Source: Nocardia pneumoniae NBRC 100136
Lineage (GTDB): Bacteria; Actinomycetota; Actinomycetes; Mycobacteriales; Mycobacteriaceae
Direction: 5' to 3'
Assembly: GCF_000308755.1 (NCBI RefSeq)
Contig: NZ_BAGF01000075.1
Span: 1 to 64,000, forward strand
DNA length: 64,000 nucleotides
The translations under genes and the position numbers were made by a program. How positions within the stretch are numbered: position 1 is the stretch's first letter; each line of letters begins with the position of its first letter. Positions 1 through 8,820 of this stretch are shown here, piece after piece. Below the pieces are notes generated by a model. That model made no database searches and was not told the origin of the DNA. It saw only the letters and a program-made list of their open reading frames with translations.

Positions 1-276
1 GCCGATGTCAGAGCCGCCGCTGAAGCAGACAGTCGGTACCGCCCAACCGACGTGCCAGGCCCTGCGGAACCCGCCTCCCGGCCTGATTCCGCGGCGGTGC
101 CGCGAGTGAACAAGTCCGGGCTGCGCCGCGGCTGAAACAGCCCGTTCTGGTCGGGGTGTCCCCTTCAGTGGTCCTTGCGTGCCCTCCGTACAGGACGGGT
201 CGGCACTCGACCCGATGAATTTCGGGTGGATCCGTCGTCGATTCCTCTGGATAGATCGAACGACAGGAGTCCAGAG

Positions 277-1083
277 ATGACGAGACCGTTCCGGTTCGGG
301 GTCGTTGCCCCGCTCAGAACCGACCTGCCGACGTGGCGAGATCGCGTACGCCGCATCGCCGACAGCGGCTACTCGACGCTGCTGGTGCCCGACTTCCCGC
401 AGATGCAGCCGGCGCCCGGTCCCATGCTGGCCACCGTCGCGGCTCTGACCGACCTGCGCGTTGGCACGTGGGTGTACGCCTCTCCGCTGCGCTCGGCGTG
501 GCTGACGGCGTGGGAAGCGCACTCGCTGTCGCTACTGACCGACGGTCGCTTCGAGATGGGCATCGGCACCGGCAGACCGGGAATCGAGGACGAGCTGCGC
601 GACAAGGGACTGCCGGTCGTACCGCCGCCGAAGGAGCGGCTGGCACAGGTGCGTGAGACCGTCAGGATGCTGCGAGATCTGGACGGTCCCGACCGTCACA
701 CGCCCGTGGCGATGGCCGTACTCGGTCCGAAGGCCAGGGCGTTGGCGGCCGATGTCGCGGACACGGTCACCTTCGCGCTGGGGGATCAGCCGAGGGGCGT
801 AGTCGAGCGGCTGGCACGCGACTTCCGCACCAACGGGGACGTCGAGCTCGCGCTCGCCGTGCCGGTCATCGGTGACACTGTCGCGCCGCACATGGCGCGC
901 CCCGACACCGACCCTGCCGCGCTTCGCGCGGCGGACGCACTGACCGTACTTCCGGATGATCCGGCGGCCGCTGCCGAGGAAATCCAGCGGCGACGGGAGG
1001 AGATCGGTTTCTCCTATTTCGTCTTCGGCGCCGACTTCGCCGACAGGTTCGCTCCGGTCGTCGCCGAGCTCGCCGGACGTTAG
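277..1083 (+). CDS. LLM-class flavin-dependent oxidoreductase
   Basis: Predicted 268-residue luciferase-like (TIM-barrel) oxidoreductase, probably an F420- or FMN-dependent monooxygenase or reductase acting in the cytosol on an unknown small molecule. The sequence shows the typical N-terminal strand FRFGVV, the pattern WxxxxRRIADSGYSTLLVPDF, and the middle motif SLLTDGRFEMGIGTGRP that shapes the cofactor pocket in this family. At 268 residues it sits at the short end of the family. I chose the ATG at 277 over an upstream in-frame start at 175 because an ACAGGAG ribosome site lies 8 bases before it and homology begins there. It stands alone on this strand, with a decayed gene downstream. Family call is secure; the substrate cannot be read from sequence. 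Bases 1-276 upstream show no gene I can support. Confidence 0.85.
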   Translation: MTRPFRFGVVAPLRTDLPTWRDRVRRIADSGYSTLLVPDFPQMQPAPGPMLATVAALTDLRVGTWVYASPLRSAWLTAWEAHSLSLLTDGRFEMGIGTGRPGIEDELRDKGLPVVPPPKERLAQVRETVRMLRDLDGPDRHTPVAMAVLGPKARALAADVADTVTFALGDQPRGVVERLARDFRTNGDVELALAVPVIGDTVAPHMARPDTDPAALRAADALTVLPDDPAAAAEEIQRRREEIGFSYFVFGADFADRFAPVVAELAGR

Positions 1084-1406
1084 TCGGGCGGTGAGGGACG
1101 ATGCCCTGCCAAGAGGATGAGCGCGACAGCGTTCAGGGGTCGTCGGCCGCGGAGAAAGCGAGGGCCCACGCTATAGCCAGGATGTCGCGGATCGAATACA
1201 GACGGATTAGCGATGAACGTTCTGACTGTCGAAAGACACAGTGCCGCAGTTGGTTTCATGGAAACCTATCCAATCGACCAGTAATTTCAGTGGATCGCTA
1301 GCCGAGGAAATCCGGGACGGCGGGCCCTCGCCCGGTGCAGTACCGCAGCCTCCGCCCAGATCCACAGCGACAGCGGTCCCGCGAAAACCGTTGCCAGCCA
1401 GCCCGC

Positions 1407-2087
1407 CAGTTCGAGGCTTTGACCACCGCCTTGGGCATGTCGGACGGTGACGCCGAGCCGAGCCCCTACCTGGTGGGTCTCGCCGCACTGACCCTGCTGG
1501 CCGATGCGGCAGCCGAACGGCCGCTGCTGGTCATCGCCGAGGACGTGCACTGGCTCGATCCCGCCAGTGCTGAGGTTCTCGCGTTCGTCGCGCGCCGCAT
1601 CGACTCCGAACCCGTCGCCGTGCTCGCCACGGTGCGCGACACTGCGGACTCACCGCTGCGCGAGGCCGGGCTGACCGTCATGCGGCTCGGTCCGCTGCCC
1701 GATGACGACGCGAACGCCCTGCTCGACAGCGCCGCACCGGAACTGCCCGCCCTCCTCCGCCGCCGGGTGCTCACCGAGGCGCACGGCAACCCGCTCGCGC
1801 TGACCGAACTGCCCACGGCGATAGGGGACCTGGCCGATTCCGCTCCGACGCTGCCCTTGACCGAACGCCTCGAGCGGGCCTTCTCGGCACGTGGCGCCGT
1901 GCTGCCCTAGCACACCCGATCGGCATTGCTCGTCGCGGCGCTGGACGACAGCGATTCGGTCGCCGAAACACTGACTGCCGCGGGGATTCTCCTGGGATTC
2001 GGGGTGGGAACCGAGATTTTCGCCCCCGCCGTTGCGGCTCGGTTGATCGACATCGGTTCCGGCACGGTGACTTTCCCCCATCCCCTA
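1407..2087 (+). pseudogene. Remnant of a LuxR-family (LAL) regulator ATPase domain
   Basis: Part of the AAA/NB-ARC-like ATPase module of a large ATP-binding LuxR (LAL) regulator. Visible are the Walker B-like LLVIAEDVHWLD, the arginine-rich VLATVRD segment, and LTEAHGNPLALTELP. An in-frame TAG at 1908-1910 interrupts the reading frame, yet family-like sequence resumes in the same frame on both sides (ALLVAALDDSDS, then FAPAVAARLID and FPHPL), so the stop replaced a sense codon, plausibly GAG. Homology fades after 2087. The Walker A region and the C-terminal helix-turn-helix are both absent, so this is the middle of a gene roughly 900 codons long. Bases 2088-2325 contain only short unassigned reading frames, possibly further debris. 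Confidence 0.75.
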
Positions 2088-2325
2088 CAGCCTGCTGGCC
2101 GTGACGCCCGTGATCCTGATGGGCTCGGCGCCGCGCCACCGGGGCGGTAGTGCTCGCAGTCGACCGCGCTCGGTCAGCTTCAGGCGACCAACAATTGGCA
2201 TCGACTCGCCCGTGAATGGCTCTGCGACGAGCCCCCGGAAACCGAAAACGATCATCTCCTGTTGCTGGTCACGTAATCCCACCGCCTACGTCGCTACCCG
2301 ACCCAGTCGAGCCGGCCGTGGCGGT

Positions 2326-2532
2326 TCAGCGGCGGACGCGCCGCCGCCAGTTCCAGGAGCGGCCCCCGGTACCTACGCGCGCGCCGGAACCGAATCCCGC
2401 GAGATGCAGTGCGAGCAACAATAGTCCGACGGTGACGAGGGTGCCGTCGGTAATAGCCGCACCGAGGGTGGCATCCGCCAGATCGAGAATGAGCGCAAGA
2501 CCGAATGCTACGGCGGCGGCGATGGCGAGCAT
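2326..2532 (-). CDS. Small two-helix membrane protein
   Basis: 68-residue hypothetical membrane protein. The N-terminal half (MLAIAAAVAFGLALILDL) and the stretch VTVGLLLLALHLAGFG look like two transmembrane helices, followed by a short basic tail rich in Arg. The start is the ATG at 2532, preceded by a strong AGGAGG site seven bases upstream on this strand; a much longer open frame extends upstream but has no family signal. Similar tiny proteins are widespread in actinobacteria and have no assigned function. It lies among decayed sequence with no operon partner. Confidence 0.6.
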   Translation of the reverse strand: MLAIAAAVAFGLALILDLADATLGAAITDGTLVTVGLLLLALHLAGFGSGARVGTGGRSWNWRRRVRR

Positions 2533-3403
2533 GAGAACCTCCTGATGTTCCTCCGGAAGCGATGACCCCCGAGCAAGCTCATCGAGTTCCTCTGTTGCAC
2601 ATACCCGCAAACCACGCCAACACACCGTCGTGACGCGAATCGGCTGGCACAACTTGCTACGACCTGAGCTATCCGTGCCAGACCCACGCTGCCACGCGGC
2701 GGAGCACGCGTACCCTTCTGCCTGTATCAGCGGACCGAGACACCGCGCCAGAATTCGGCGACAGCGGTCGGCATGCAGGGTGCTGGTCGGGCTCGGTGGA
2801 CCAAGGGTGTCCGCGTCTTCGATGTCGTTCTTTGTGCCTGCTGCAATGGCCACCGAGGCCTGCACGTCGACGGTGACGAACTGGTGTCGATCCGATGGCA
2901 AGCCTGATCGACCCCGCAGAGCCTGCTGGATCTTCCGTCGGACGGCATCGTCGCGTTCGCGGGCGGCGGCCTCACGGAGGCTGGGCTCGGCCTCGGGAGG
3001 CCAGTGGTCTGCGGGCCACCGGGCGAGAGTGTCGGCGGCAGATACTCGATTACTGGTGACGGGACTTCGTAGCACCGCAGCGACCAGGGGCCAGCCGACA
3101 GTGGGGTGGCGCGACAGTTTCGGCGTTCCGCCCGTCCAGCGAAGAGCTGCGGCAGCGCTGGACTCACCAGTACGCCACGTCGGCGCCGGCGATGACGGCC
3201 GTCGCGTTCATCGCCGTCGCCGCCTACGCCGCGTTCGCGACGTTCGGAATCGGGTGGGCCCGCCTAGCGACCCGAGGCCCGACGGCAGAAAACAGCTACC
3301 AGGGAAGTCGGAAAATCTGCATCGCAGGATGTAGACATTCTGAAAGGTGGGGTGTACGTTCTCTGTTGTTGGAAATGAGATGTCTGGTTGGCCGGGCAGG
3401 TGA

Positions 3404-3484
3404 ACTGCACCGGAAGCAAGATCCACCATCCCCTCCGGCGGAGAAGAGGATCCGGTGCAGTCGGCCGGACCGCCGGAGGGGATG
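3404..3484. repeat. Two interleaved perfect inverted repeats (pseudoknot order)
   Basis: Arm A (3404-3414, ACTGCACCGGA) is perfectly complementary to A' (3451-3461). Arm B (3427-3441, CATCCCCTCCGGCGG) is perfectly complementary to B' (3470-3484). The order is A-B-A'-B', so as RNA the two stems (11 and 15 bp) form an H-type pseudoknot or two mutually exclusive hairpins. Nothing coding explains it. It could be a structured RNA, an alternative terminator, or the end of a mobile element. Confidence 0.7.
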
Positions 3485-3634
3485 ACGAACTCCCGCAGAC
3501 ACGTCCGGCAGCCCAGGAGGTGGTTTACTGAACAGCTCTTCCGAGATTCCGCGTCCCGGGCTGTTGCCGGGCGCGGTACCCGCGGTCGGCACTACCGCCG
3601 ACCGGCGGGATTGACGTGAAAACCCCCTCGATCC

Positions 3635-3665
3635 CAGGCCCCGGCGCACCACGCGCCGGGGCCTG
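3635..3665 (+). terminator. 13-bp perfect hairpin just upstream of the MerR-like gene
   Basis: CAGGCCCCGGCGC and its exact complement are separated by a 5-base loop. The hairpin ends 24 bases before the GTG start at 3690. It has no following T run, as is common for actinobacterial terminators. It may end transcription from upstream or sit in the 5' leader of the downstream gene and control it. Confidence 0.6.
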
Positions 3666-3689
3666 TCGACGTTGAACCCAAGAGGTGTT

Positions 3690-4055
3690 GTGCAGCAACC
3701 GAATGACTCCACCGACCCGACCGACGCTTCCAGTGCCGCCGACCGGCTGGATGACGAGGACTACCCGGCCTACAGCATGGGCCGGGCCGCGGAAATCCTC
3801 GGCGTCACTCCCGCCTTCCTACGTGGCCTGGACGCCGCCGAACTGCTGACACCGCAGCGCTCACCGGGCGGGCACCGCCGCTACTCCCGCTACCAACTGC
3901 GGATCGCCGCGCGCGTCCGCGCGCTGGTCGATGCGGGCACACCGCTGGAGGCGGCGTGCCGGATCATCGTCCTGGAAGATCAGCTCGCCCAAGCCCGCGA
4001 GCTCAACGCCGAACTCACCCGACGAGATTTACCCGGGTCGGACCGCGACAGCTGA
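3690..4055 (+). CDS. MerR-like helix-turn-helix regulator
   Basis: 121-residue DNA-binding protein with one winged helix-turn-helix of the MerR type at about residues 27-95. The pattern YSMGRAAEILGVTPAFLRGLD, then LLTPQRSPGGHRRYSRYQL, is the recognition helix and wing. Next comes a short helical region (AACRIIVLEDQLAQARELN) instead of the long MerR dimerisation coil and effector domain. Such stand-alone short forms are common in actinobacteria. I used the GTG at 3690, spaced four bases from AAGAGG; an upstream TTG at 3672 is possible. The hairpin at 3635-3665 lies directly before it. Target genes are unknown, and the neighbours are all broken genes, so it may be an orphan regulator. Confidence 0.8.
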   Translation: MQQPNDSTDPTDASSAADRLDDEDYPAYSMGRAAEILGVTPAFLRGLDAAELLTPQRSPGGHRRYSRYQLRIAARVRALVDAGTPLEAACRIIVLEDQLAQARELNAELTRRDLPGSDRDS

Positions 4056-4062
4056 GCTCCGA

Positions 4063-4188
4063 TCAGCCGCGGCCGCGGGCGCCGAGCTCGGCGCACACCG
4101 TCCTGCCACACCCGTGGTAGTCCACACCCCAGCAGGTGGCCAGCTGATCGACCAGGATCAACCCCCGCCCGCCGGTGTGATCCGGTCG
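4063..4188 (-). pseudogene. C-terminal fragment of an anti-sigma-factor-like ATP-binding protein
   Basis: About 41 codons matching the end of HATPase (RsbW-like) kinases: GGRGLILVDQLATCWGVD followed by GRTVCAEL, the usual G2 box and final strand. No ATP-binding N-box or start region is found upstream in any frame. The stop lies only 7 bases from the MerR-like gene stop, on the other strand. Interpreted as a remnant. Confidence 0.55.
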
Positions 4189-4296
4189 GCAGATCCGCGC
4201 GGGCGCGGGCGACAGCGTTGCTGGCCAACACATCACCCCTGCACCGCGTCCTCGACCCCGACACCGGTGAGCAGGCGCCGCACCAACCAGGACAGC

Positions 4297-4671
4297 GTGT
4301 TCGCCACCTACGGCCACGGCCGCATCGCGGTCATCGACGAACACGACATCGCGTCAGTCGCCGCCACCGGGGGTCACGACGGACGGACCTACCGGCTCAG
4401 CGGACCGGATGCGTTGACCCCCGGCGAGATGACAGCCATTCTCGCCGACGTGCTGGGCAGGCCGCTACGGTTCGTCGAAGCCGCACCGCCGTCGCCCGTC
4501 AGGCACTCCTGGATACTGGCCGAGCTCATGGCCGACGCGATCATGGCGCTGCGTGCCACCGCAGTAGAGTCGTTCACCTCCGTCGTGCACCCGATGGTGC
4601 ACGACGGCACCGGCGTCCGACCGAACTCCTTCCGCGAGTGGGCCACCCGGCTCGTCGACGACTTCGCCTGA
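4297..4671 (+). pseudogene. C-terminal fragment of an NmrA-like/SDR NAD(P)-binding protein
   Basis: About 124 codons matching the C-terminal half of atypical short-chain dehydrogenases of the NmrA type: GRIAVIDEHDIASVAA, then GRTYRLSGPDALTPGEMTA and LADVLGRPLRF. The nucleotide-binding GxxGxxG segment is absent upstream, where the frame is unrelated, so the gene is 5'-truncated. It lies in a cluster of fragments between 4056 and 5130. Confidence 0.65.
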
Positions 4672-5130
4672 CAGATCGGGACCGATGGGCCGTAGCTTGT
4701 GTGGCGGTGTTGACTGCCGCGAGGGAGTCGGCGGCGGATCAGCGGGCCGAGTTGCAGGGCTTGATCAACAGTCCGGACGTGTCTAGTGCAACACCGGAGT
4801 CATCGTCTACTCGCCGCTGCAATCGGGACTGCTCACCGGCACTTTCACCACCGAACGCGCCGCCGCCCTGCCCGCCGACGACTGGCTGCCGTCTATGGGT
4901 GTGTGCTCGGTCCGCATCCCGCGCTCAGCAAACTCCGCGAATACCTCGGCTCCAGACGAGCGGACGCACCCGGCGCCGAGGTCTGGATACCGAAATGGGC
5001 GTAGCGCATCCTGGGCGCCGCAGCGACGTCCGGTTGATCGGCATGACCGCAGTCTGTCCAATGCTGCGCGTGGAAGTCCACCCGCCCACAGGGCGTGAGC
5101 ATCAGCGAATGCACAAGGCGCCCAAGGAAT
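4672..5130. other. Remnant-filled gap
   Basis: Besides the aldo/keto reductase fragment, this stretch has a plus-strand run ending REYLGSRRADAPGAEVWIPKWA before a stop near 5004, and a minus-strand run around 5100-5190 (DPLRVAEFLGRLVHSLMLTP) that faintly resembles a TetR C-terminal domain. Neither can be called a gene. This is a graveyard of small gene pieces. Confidence 0.45.
4787..4891 (+). pseudogene. Short aldo/keto reductase fragment
   Basis: About 34 codons immediately after an in-frame TAG give GVIVYSPLQSGLLTG followed by ERAAALPADDW. This is the conserved segment around the NADPH-binding strand of aldo/keto reductases. Neither the preceding barrel nor the C-terminus is present. Confidence 0.55.
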
Positions 5131-6165
5131 TCAGCGACGCGAAGTGGATCCGGGTACATCGGGCCCACCGCCCGATCCTCCGTGTAGTCGTCCATCACCT
5201 ATCACCGGATGTGGGCTATCCGGACCCGGGTTCCGCTCGAACTGAGTTGGTGCGGCGGATCCGGTGGCGATGCCGTTCGACGGCGCATGCTTGCTTGCTG
5301 TTCTGGTCTGTGCAGCGGTGAGCAGGCTCAGCGCGGAGGCGCGGGGTGTGGAGTCGGGTAGTGCGAGTGCGGCGGGGACGCGGATCGGTGGGTCGGGCTC
5401 GATGAGGGCGACGGCGGTGAAGTCTTGGGAGACGACGCCTGCGGGGAGCAGGGTCCAGCACTCTTCGGAGGCAACGGGTCCGGCAAGGAGGTCTTGGACT
5501 CGGGTCAGAGTCGGCCCCACGCGGGGGGTGAACCCGGCCGCTTGGCAGGCGGCCGTGATCAGGTCGTAGATGCCGGGGTTATCCGCGCGGGCGGGTCGGG
5601 CCAGGGGGAGCTCGGCGAGCGTGGCGAGGTTGCTGGCGGTGCGGGCGTATGCGGCGGGGACGGCCAGGAGTAGCGGCTCGTCCCAGAGGTGATGGACTCG
5701 CACGCCCGGGGTGTCCGGTGGAGCTGCCACGAATGCGGCATCGAGGTCGTCAGCGGCGAGGGCGGCGAGCTGACCGGTCGTCGAGGCGGAGCTTGTCACC
5801 TGGAGCGTGATGCCGGGGTGGGCCTCACGGACAGCGGCAAGAGCGGCTTCGATACGAGGGTTGAATACGACGCTGCTGCCGATGCGCAGTAAACCGGTGT
5901 TACCGGCGGCGATGTCGGCGGCCGCGGCGGCGGCACGGTCGATACCGCGTAGCGCGCGGCGCGCGTGGGCAAGGAATGCCTGGCCGTCCGGGGTGAGCCG
6001 GGCCCGACGGTGGGACCGGTCGAACAAGGTGAGTCCGAGTTCGCGTTCCAGCCGCGCGATCTGCTTGCTTACGGCGGGTTGAACGATGTGCAGGGTCTCC
6101 GCAGCCCGGCCGAAGTGTTCACATTCGGCGACGGTGACGAAATAGCGCAGCTGCCGGACCTCCAT
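5131..6165 (-). CDS. LysR-family transcriptional regulator
   Basis: 344-residue LysR-type regulator. The N-terminal winged helix-turn-helix is clear (LRYFVTVAECEHFGRAAETL, then QPAVSKQIARLERELG and LFDR), followed by a substrate-binding-like effector domain (residues ~90-290). The start is the ATG at 6165 with GGGAGGG upstream. The C-terminus runs about 50 residues past the usual family end with low-complexity, Pro/Gly-rich sequence, suggesting loss of the original stop next to the decayed region. It is divergent from the amidohydrolase at 6343, the classic arrangement in which a LysR protein controls its neighbour, so the 6166-6342 gap probably carries the shared promoter and operator. Effector unknown. 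Confidence 0.85.
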   Translation of the reverse strand: MEVRQLRYFVTVAECEHFGRAAETLHIVQPAVSKQIARLERELGLTLFDRSHRRARLTPDGQAFLAHARRALRGIDRAAAAAADIAAGNTGLLRIGSSVVFNPRIEAALAAVREAHPGITLQVTSSASTTGQLAALAADDLDAAFVAAPPDTPGVRVHHLWDEPLLLAVPAAYARTASNLATLAELPLARPARADNPGIYDLITAACQAAGFTPRVGPTLTRVQDLLAGPVASEECWTLLPAGVVSQDFTAVALIEPDPPIRVPAALALPDSTPRASALSLLTAAQTRTASKHAPSNGIATGSAAPTQFERNPGPDSPHPVIGDGRLHGGSGGGPDVPGSTSRR

Positions 6166-6342
6166 CGCTGCTGCCCTCCCGGCCTCGATCAATTCCTTTT
6201 GGTGATTGTTTCATGGCTGGGTTGGTCGTTGATCGGCACTGGTGAGACCGGCTGGAGTAGAGGGTGCAAGTAGATGTCATCAGCCAGCGTGGAAGGGCGC
6301 AGCGTGGTGAAACCGGTGCATGTGCCAGAGAGGGAGGTCGTC

Positions 6343-7632
6343 GTGACCGCAGCAACAACGATCGTGAACGCGAAGGTGTTCGACGGGACGAAGTCGCAGG
6401 ACTGGACTTCGGTCCGATTCGCTGACGGCCTGATCACCCAGTGCTCGGCCGCCTCGGCCGCCCGAGATGGCGACGAAGTGATCGACGCGGCGGGCGGAAC
6501 TGTGCTTCCCGGTCTGATCGACGCGCATGTGCATCTCGTTCCCGGCGCCCTCGCGCAATCGTTGACCTTCGGCGTTACCACCGTTCTCGACATGTTCAGC
6601 ACACCCGACCTGGTGGCCAGGGCCAAGGAGCAGGCCGGTTCCCGTCCGGACGTGGCCGATGTGCGGTCCTCGGGTGTCGGTGCCACCGCGCCCGGCGGGC
6701 ACCCGTCGATGATGTACGCCCCGTTCCCGACGTTGACCGCCGCTGACCAGGCCGAGCAGTTCGTCGCGGAACGGATCGCGGAGGGCTCGGACTATCTGAA
6801 GATCATCTCCGGCACCGGGGGTCTATGGCCGTCGCTGGACTCCGAAACCATCACGGCACTGGTCGCTGCCGCGCACGCCCGCGGCGTGGTCGTCGTCGCT
6901 CACGTGAGCTCGACGGCCGGTGTCGAGAAGGTCGTGTCCGCCGGTGTCGACGTGGTGGCCCACGTCCCCGCGGACGCCGAGCTGGACCAGCCCCTGGTCG
7001 AACGCATGGCCGAGGCCGGGATCGCGGTCGGTCCGACGCTGGCCACCATCGAGAACACCCTCGGTGAACCGGGTGGCGCAGCAGTGGCAGCGGACCCGCG
7101 GCTCGCTGAGGCGCTCGGGGACGCCTGGGCACGCCGGTTGACCTCGGATGCCCCGGGATGGCGTGGCCGGGAAATGCCGCCCTACTCGCGGGCCGAGGAC
7201 AACGTGCGGCGGCTGGCCGATGCGGGGGTCACTCTGCTGGCGGGCACCGACGCTCCGAACCCGGGGACCGTGTTCGGAGCAAGCCTGCACCGGGAGCTGG
7301 AACTCCTTGTCCGTTGCGGTATCAGCCCGGCGCAGGCCCTGGCCGCTGCCACAACCGAACCGGCACGAGTGTTCGGCCTCGCCGACCGAGGACGTGTCGC
7401 GCCCGGGCAGCGCGCGGACCTGGTTCTCGTGTCCGGTGACCCGTTGACGGACATCACCGCGACACGCGCGATCGAGCGGGTATGGCGCGCGGGCACAGCC
7501 TGCGACCGAGGCGCCTTCGTCGCGAGCGCTGCCGAAGCCGAGCAGCTCGACGCCTTCGACGCCCAGGTCGCCAAGGTCGTGGCAGCCGTCCGCGAACGCT
7601 GGACCACCTTCGACCCGACCAAGACCAGCTGA
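6343..7632 (+). CDS. Amidohydrolase-family metalloenzyme (imidazolonepropionase-like)
   Basis: 429-residue cytosolic amidohydrolase. It has the metal-binding HxH of the first strand (GLIDAHVHL), the Lys of strand four (YLKIISG), two later His residues (VVAHVSS and VVAHVP) and the catalytic Asp (LLAGTDAPN), all in order, so the binuclear or mononuclear TIM-barrel site is complete. N- and C-terminal strands (TIVNAKVFDG and GQRADLVLVSGDPLTD) form the usual composite sandwich. Start GTG at 6343 is preceded by GAGGGAGG with five bases spacing. The closest functional guesses are cyclic amide or imidopeptidase-type hydrolysis; substrate not identifiable. Divergent from a LysR regulator that probably controls it. 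Confidence 0.85.
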   Translation: MTAATTIVNAKVFDGTKSQDWTSVRFADGLITQCSAASAARDGDEVIDAAGGTVLPGLIDAHVHLVPGALAQSLTFGVTTVLDMFSTPDLVARAKEQAGSRPDVADVRSSGVGATAPGGHPSMMYAPFPTLTAADQAEQFVAERIAEGSDYLKIISGTGGLWPSLDSETITALVAAAHARGVVVVAHVSSTAGVEKVVSAGVDVVAHVPADAELDQPLVERMAEAGIAVGPTLATIENTLGEPGGAAVAADPRLAEALGDAWARRLTSDAPGWRGREMPPYSRAEDNVRRLADAGVTLLAGTDAPNPGTVFGASLHRELELLVRCGISPAQALAAATTEPARVFGLADRGRVAPGQRADLVLVSGDPLTDITATRAIERVWRAGTACDRGAFVASAAEAEQLDAFDAQVAKVVAAVRERWTTFDPTKTS

Positions 7633-7787
7633 ACAGGCTCCCGCGTTCATGGGTTGCCCAGCTGCGGCCGCCGGACACGCCCTGCGGAGGAATGGTCTTC
7701 GATGTCGGATCGACAGGCTTCGAAGATCCGCAACCAACCCAGCGACGGCGAATCGATGCCGGTCGAAGTACCCATGCCCCACGATGA

Positions 7788-7822
7788 CCGCGATCGGCGA
7801 GCTATTCACCACCCGATCGCGG
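7788..7822. terminator. Hairpin between convergent genes
   Basis: CCGCGATCGG at 7788-7797 pairs perfectly with 7813-7822 (15-base loop). It sits three bases beyond the stop codon of the ADP-ribosylglycohydrolase on its strand and also downstream of the amidohydrolase, so it may serve both. Confidence 0.55.
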
Positions 7823-7824
7823 CA

Positions 7825-8778
7825 TTACCGCACGTTCGAGCCGTGCCTGTCGTCGAGCTTTTGCCGGGCGTCGCCATCCGTCGCCCAGACAGGCAGTGGC
7901 TCTCGCGCCGATAACCACTGCGGGGGTATTCCGCGTACGCCGCTTCGCGTGCCGATGCCTGTGCGCGCTGCCACGATCCCGCCGACGATCGCGGCCGTGG
8001 TGTCCGCATCACCACCGGCCTCGACACATGCGGTAACAGCGGCGGGATAGTCGTCGAGAAAGGTCGCGGCCGCCCACAGGGTGAACGGCACCGTGTCGAA
8101 GGCGCTGACTTGCGCACCGTTACCGAGTTCGTATGCCGCTTCGGCCACCGAGCGCCCCAACAACCGCCGGGCCCGGCGGACACCACTGGCGGTCCGGCCC
8201 TCGACCAGGTACGGCTCCACAACGGCCAACAATTCCTCGGGCGCGCAATCTCTTCCGCGGGTGGCCGCGGCGTGCCCGGCCGCGACGGCAACCGCCATGG
8301 CGGCCGCAATCGCTTCCGGATGCCGATGCGTCACCTCGGCCGACAATGCGGCTTGGGCCGCCGCACGGTCCAGATTCCCGGCGAAATACGCTCCGAGCGG
8401 AGCGACCCGCATCGCAGCACCGTTGCCCCAGGAGCCACGCCCGTCGAACAGGGCGCCCGCCGCGTCGGCCCAAGGCCGTCCGTCGCGAATCTCATGCAGC
8501 ACAGCGACTGTGCCGCCACTGTAGCCCCGGTAGGGCTCGCATCGGTCGGCGAAGGCTGCCGCCAGCCCGTCGCGGTCGATCCGGCCGCAGCCGCGGATCT
8601 GCACATACACCGAGCAGGCCATCTCCGTGTCATCGGTCCATTCCCACGGCGCCGCCGGCGCTCGGCCAGCGAGAGGATCAGGTAGCGAACGGCCCGGCAC
8701 GAAGAATTGAGCACCCAGCGCGTCACCGACGGACAAGCCCTCGAGACTGTCACGAGCGACATCGGAAACCAGTGGCAT
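7825..8778 (-). CDS. ADP-ribosylglycohydrolase family protein
   Basis: 317-residue all-helical ADP-ribosyl hydrolase. Family Mg-binding motifs are present in order: GDALGA near the N-terminus, WTDDTEM (residues ~47-53), GNGAAMR (~118-124), THRHPEA, and the C-terminal GGDADTTAAIVGGI that supplies further Asp/Thr ligands. It likely removes ADP-ribose from Arg or a related acceptor, reversing an ADP-ribosyltransferase, or hydrolyses another ADP-ribose conjugate. No transferase, DraT or macrodomain gene is nearby, so its partner is unknown. Length is normal. Minus strand, convergent with the amidohydrolase. Confidence 0.87.
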   Translation of the reverse strand: MPLVSDVARDSLEGLSVGDALGAQFFVPGRSLPDPLAGRAPAAPWEWTDDTEMACSVYVQIRGCGRIDRDGLAAAFADRCEPYRGYSGGTVAVLHEIRDGRPWADAAGALFDGRGSWGNGAAMRVAPLGAYFAGNLDRAAAQAALSAEVTHRHPEAIAAAMAVAVAAGHAAATRGRDCAPEELLAVVEPYLVEGRTASGVRRARRLLGRSVAEAAYELGNGAQVSAFDTVPFTLWAAATFLDDYPAAVTACVEAGGDADTTAAIVGGIVAARTGIGTRSGVRGIPPQWLSAREPLPVWATDGDARQKLDDRHGSNVR

Positions 8779-8820
8779 ATCGGCAACTATGCTGCCAAAC
8801 CAGGACGAACCACCGCAACA

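Larger units (their letters stand above)
2533..3689. other. Long stretch without a convincing gene
   Basis: No reading frame here has both a start site and recognisable family signal. One short plus-strand segment around 3130-3270 translates to a hydrophobic helix-like run (TAVAFIAVAAYAAFATFGIGWA) and may be the remnant of a membrane protein. The distal part holds the interleaved inverted repeats at 3404-3484 and the hairpin at 3635-3665, listed separately. The region borders pseudogenes on both sides and looks like degrading or recently rearranged DNA. Confidence 0.5.

Noticed and set aside
1101..1301. 66-codon plus-strand frame
   Set aside because: No ribosome site, no family signal and atypical composition.
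2533..3075. Long minus-strand frame upstream of the small membrane gene
   Set aside because: It is continuous with the small gene but has no ribosome site or family signal, whereas the internal ATG at 2532 has a perfect site.
7633..7824. Possible gene between amidohydrolase and ADP-ribosylglycohydrolase
   Set aside because: Frames lack start sites; only the terminator-like hairpin is supported.
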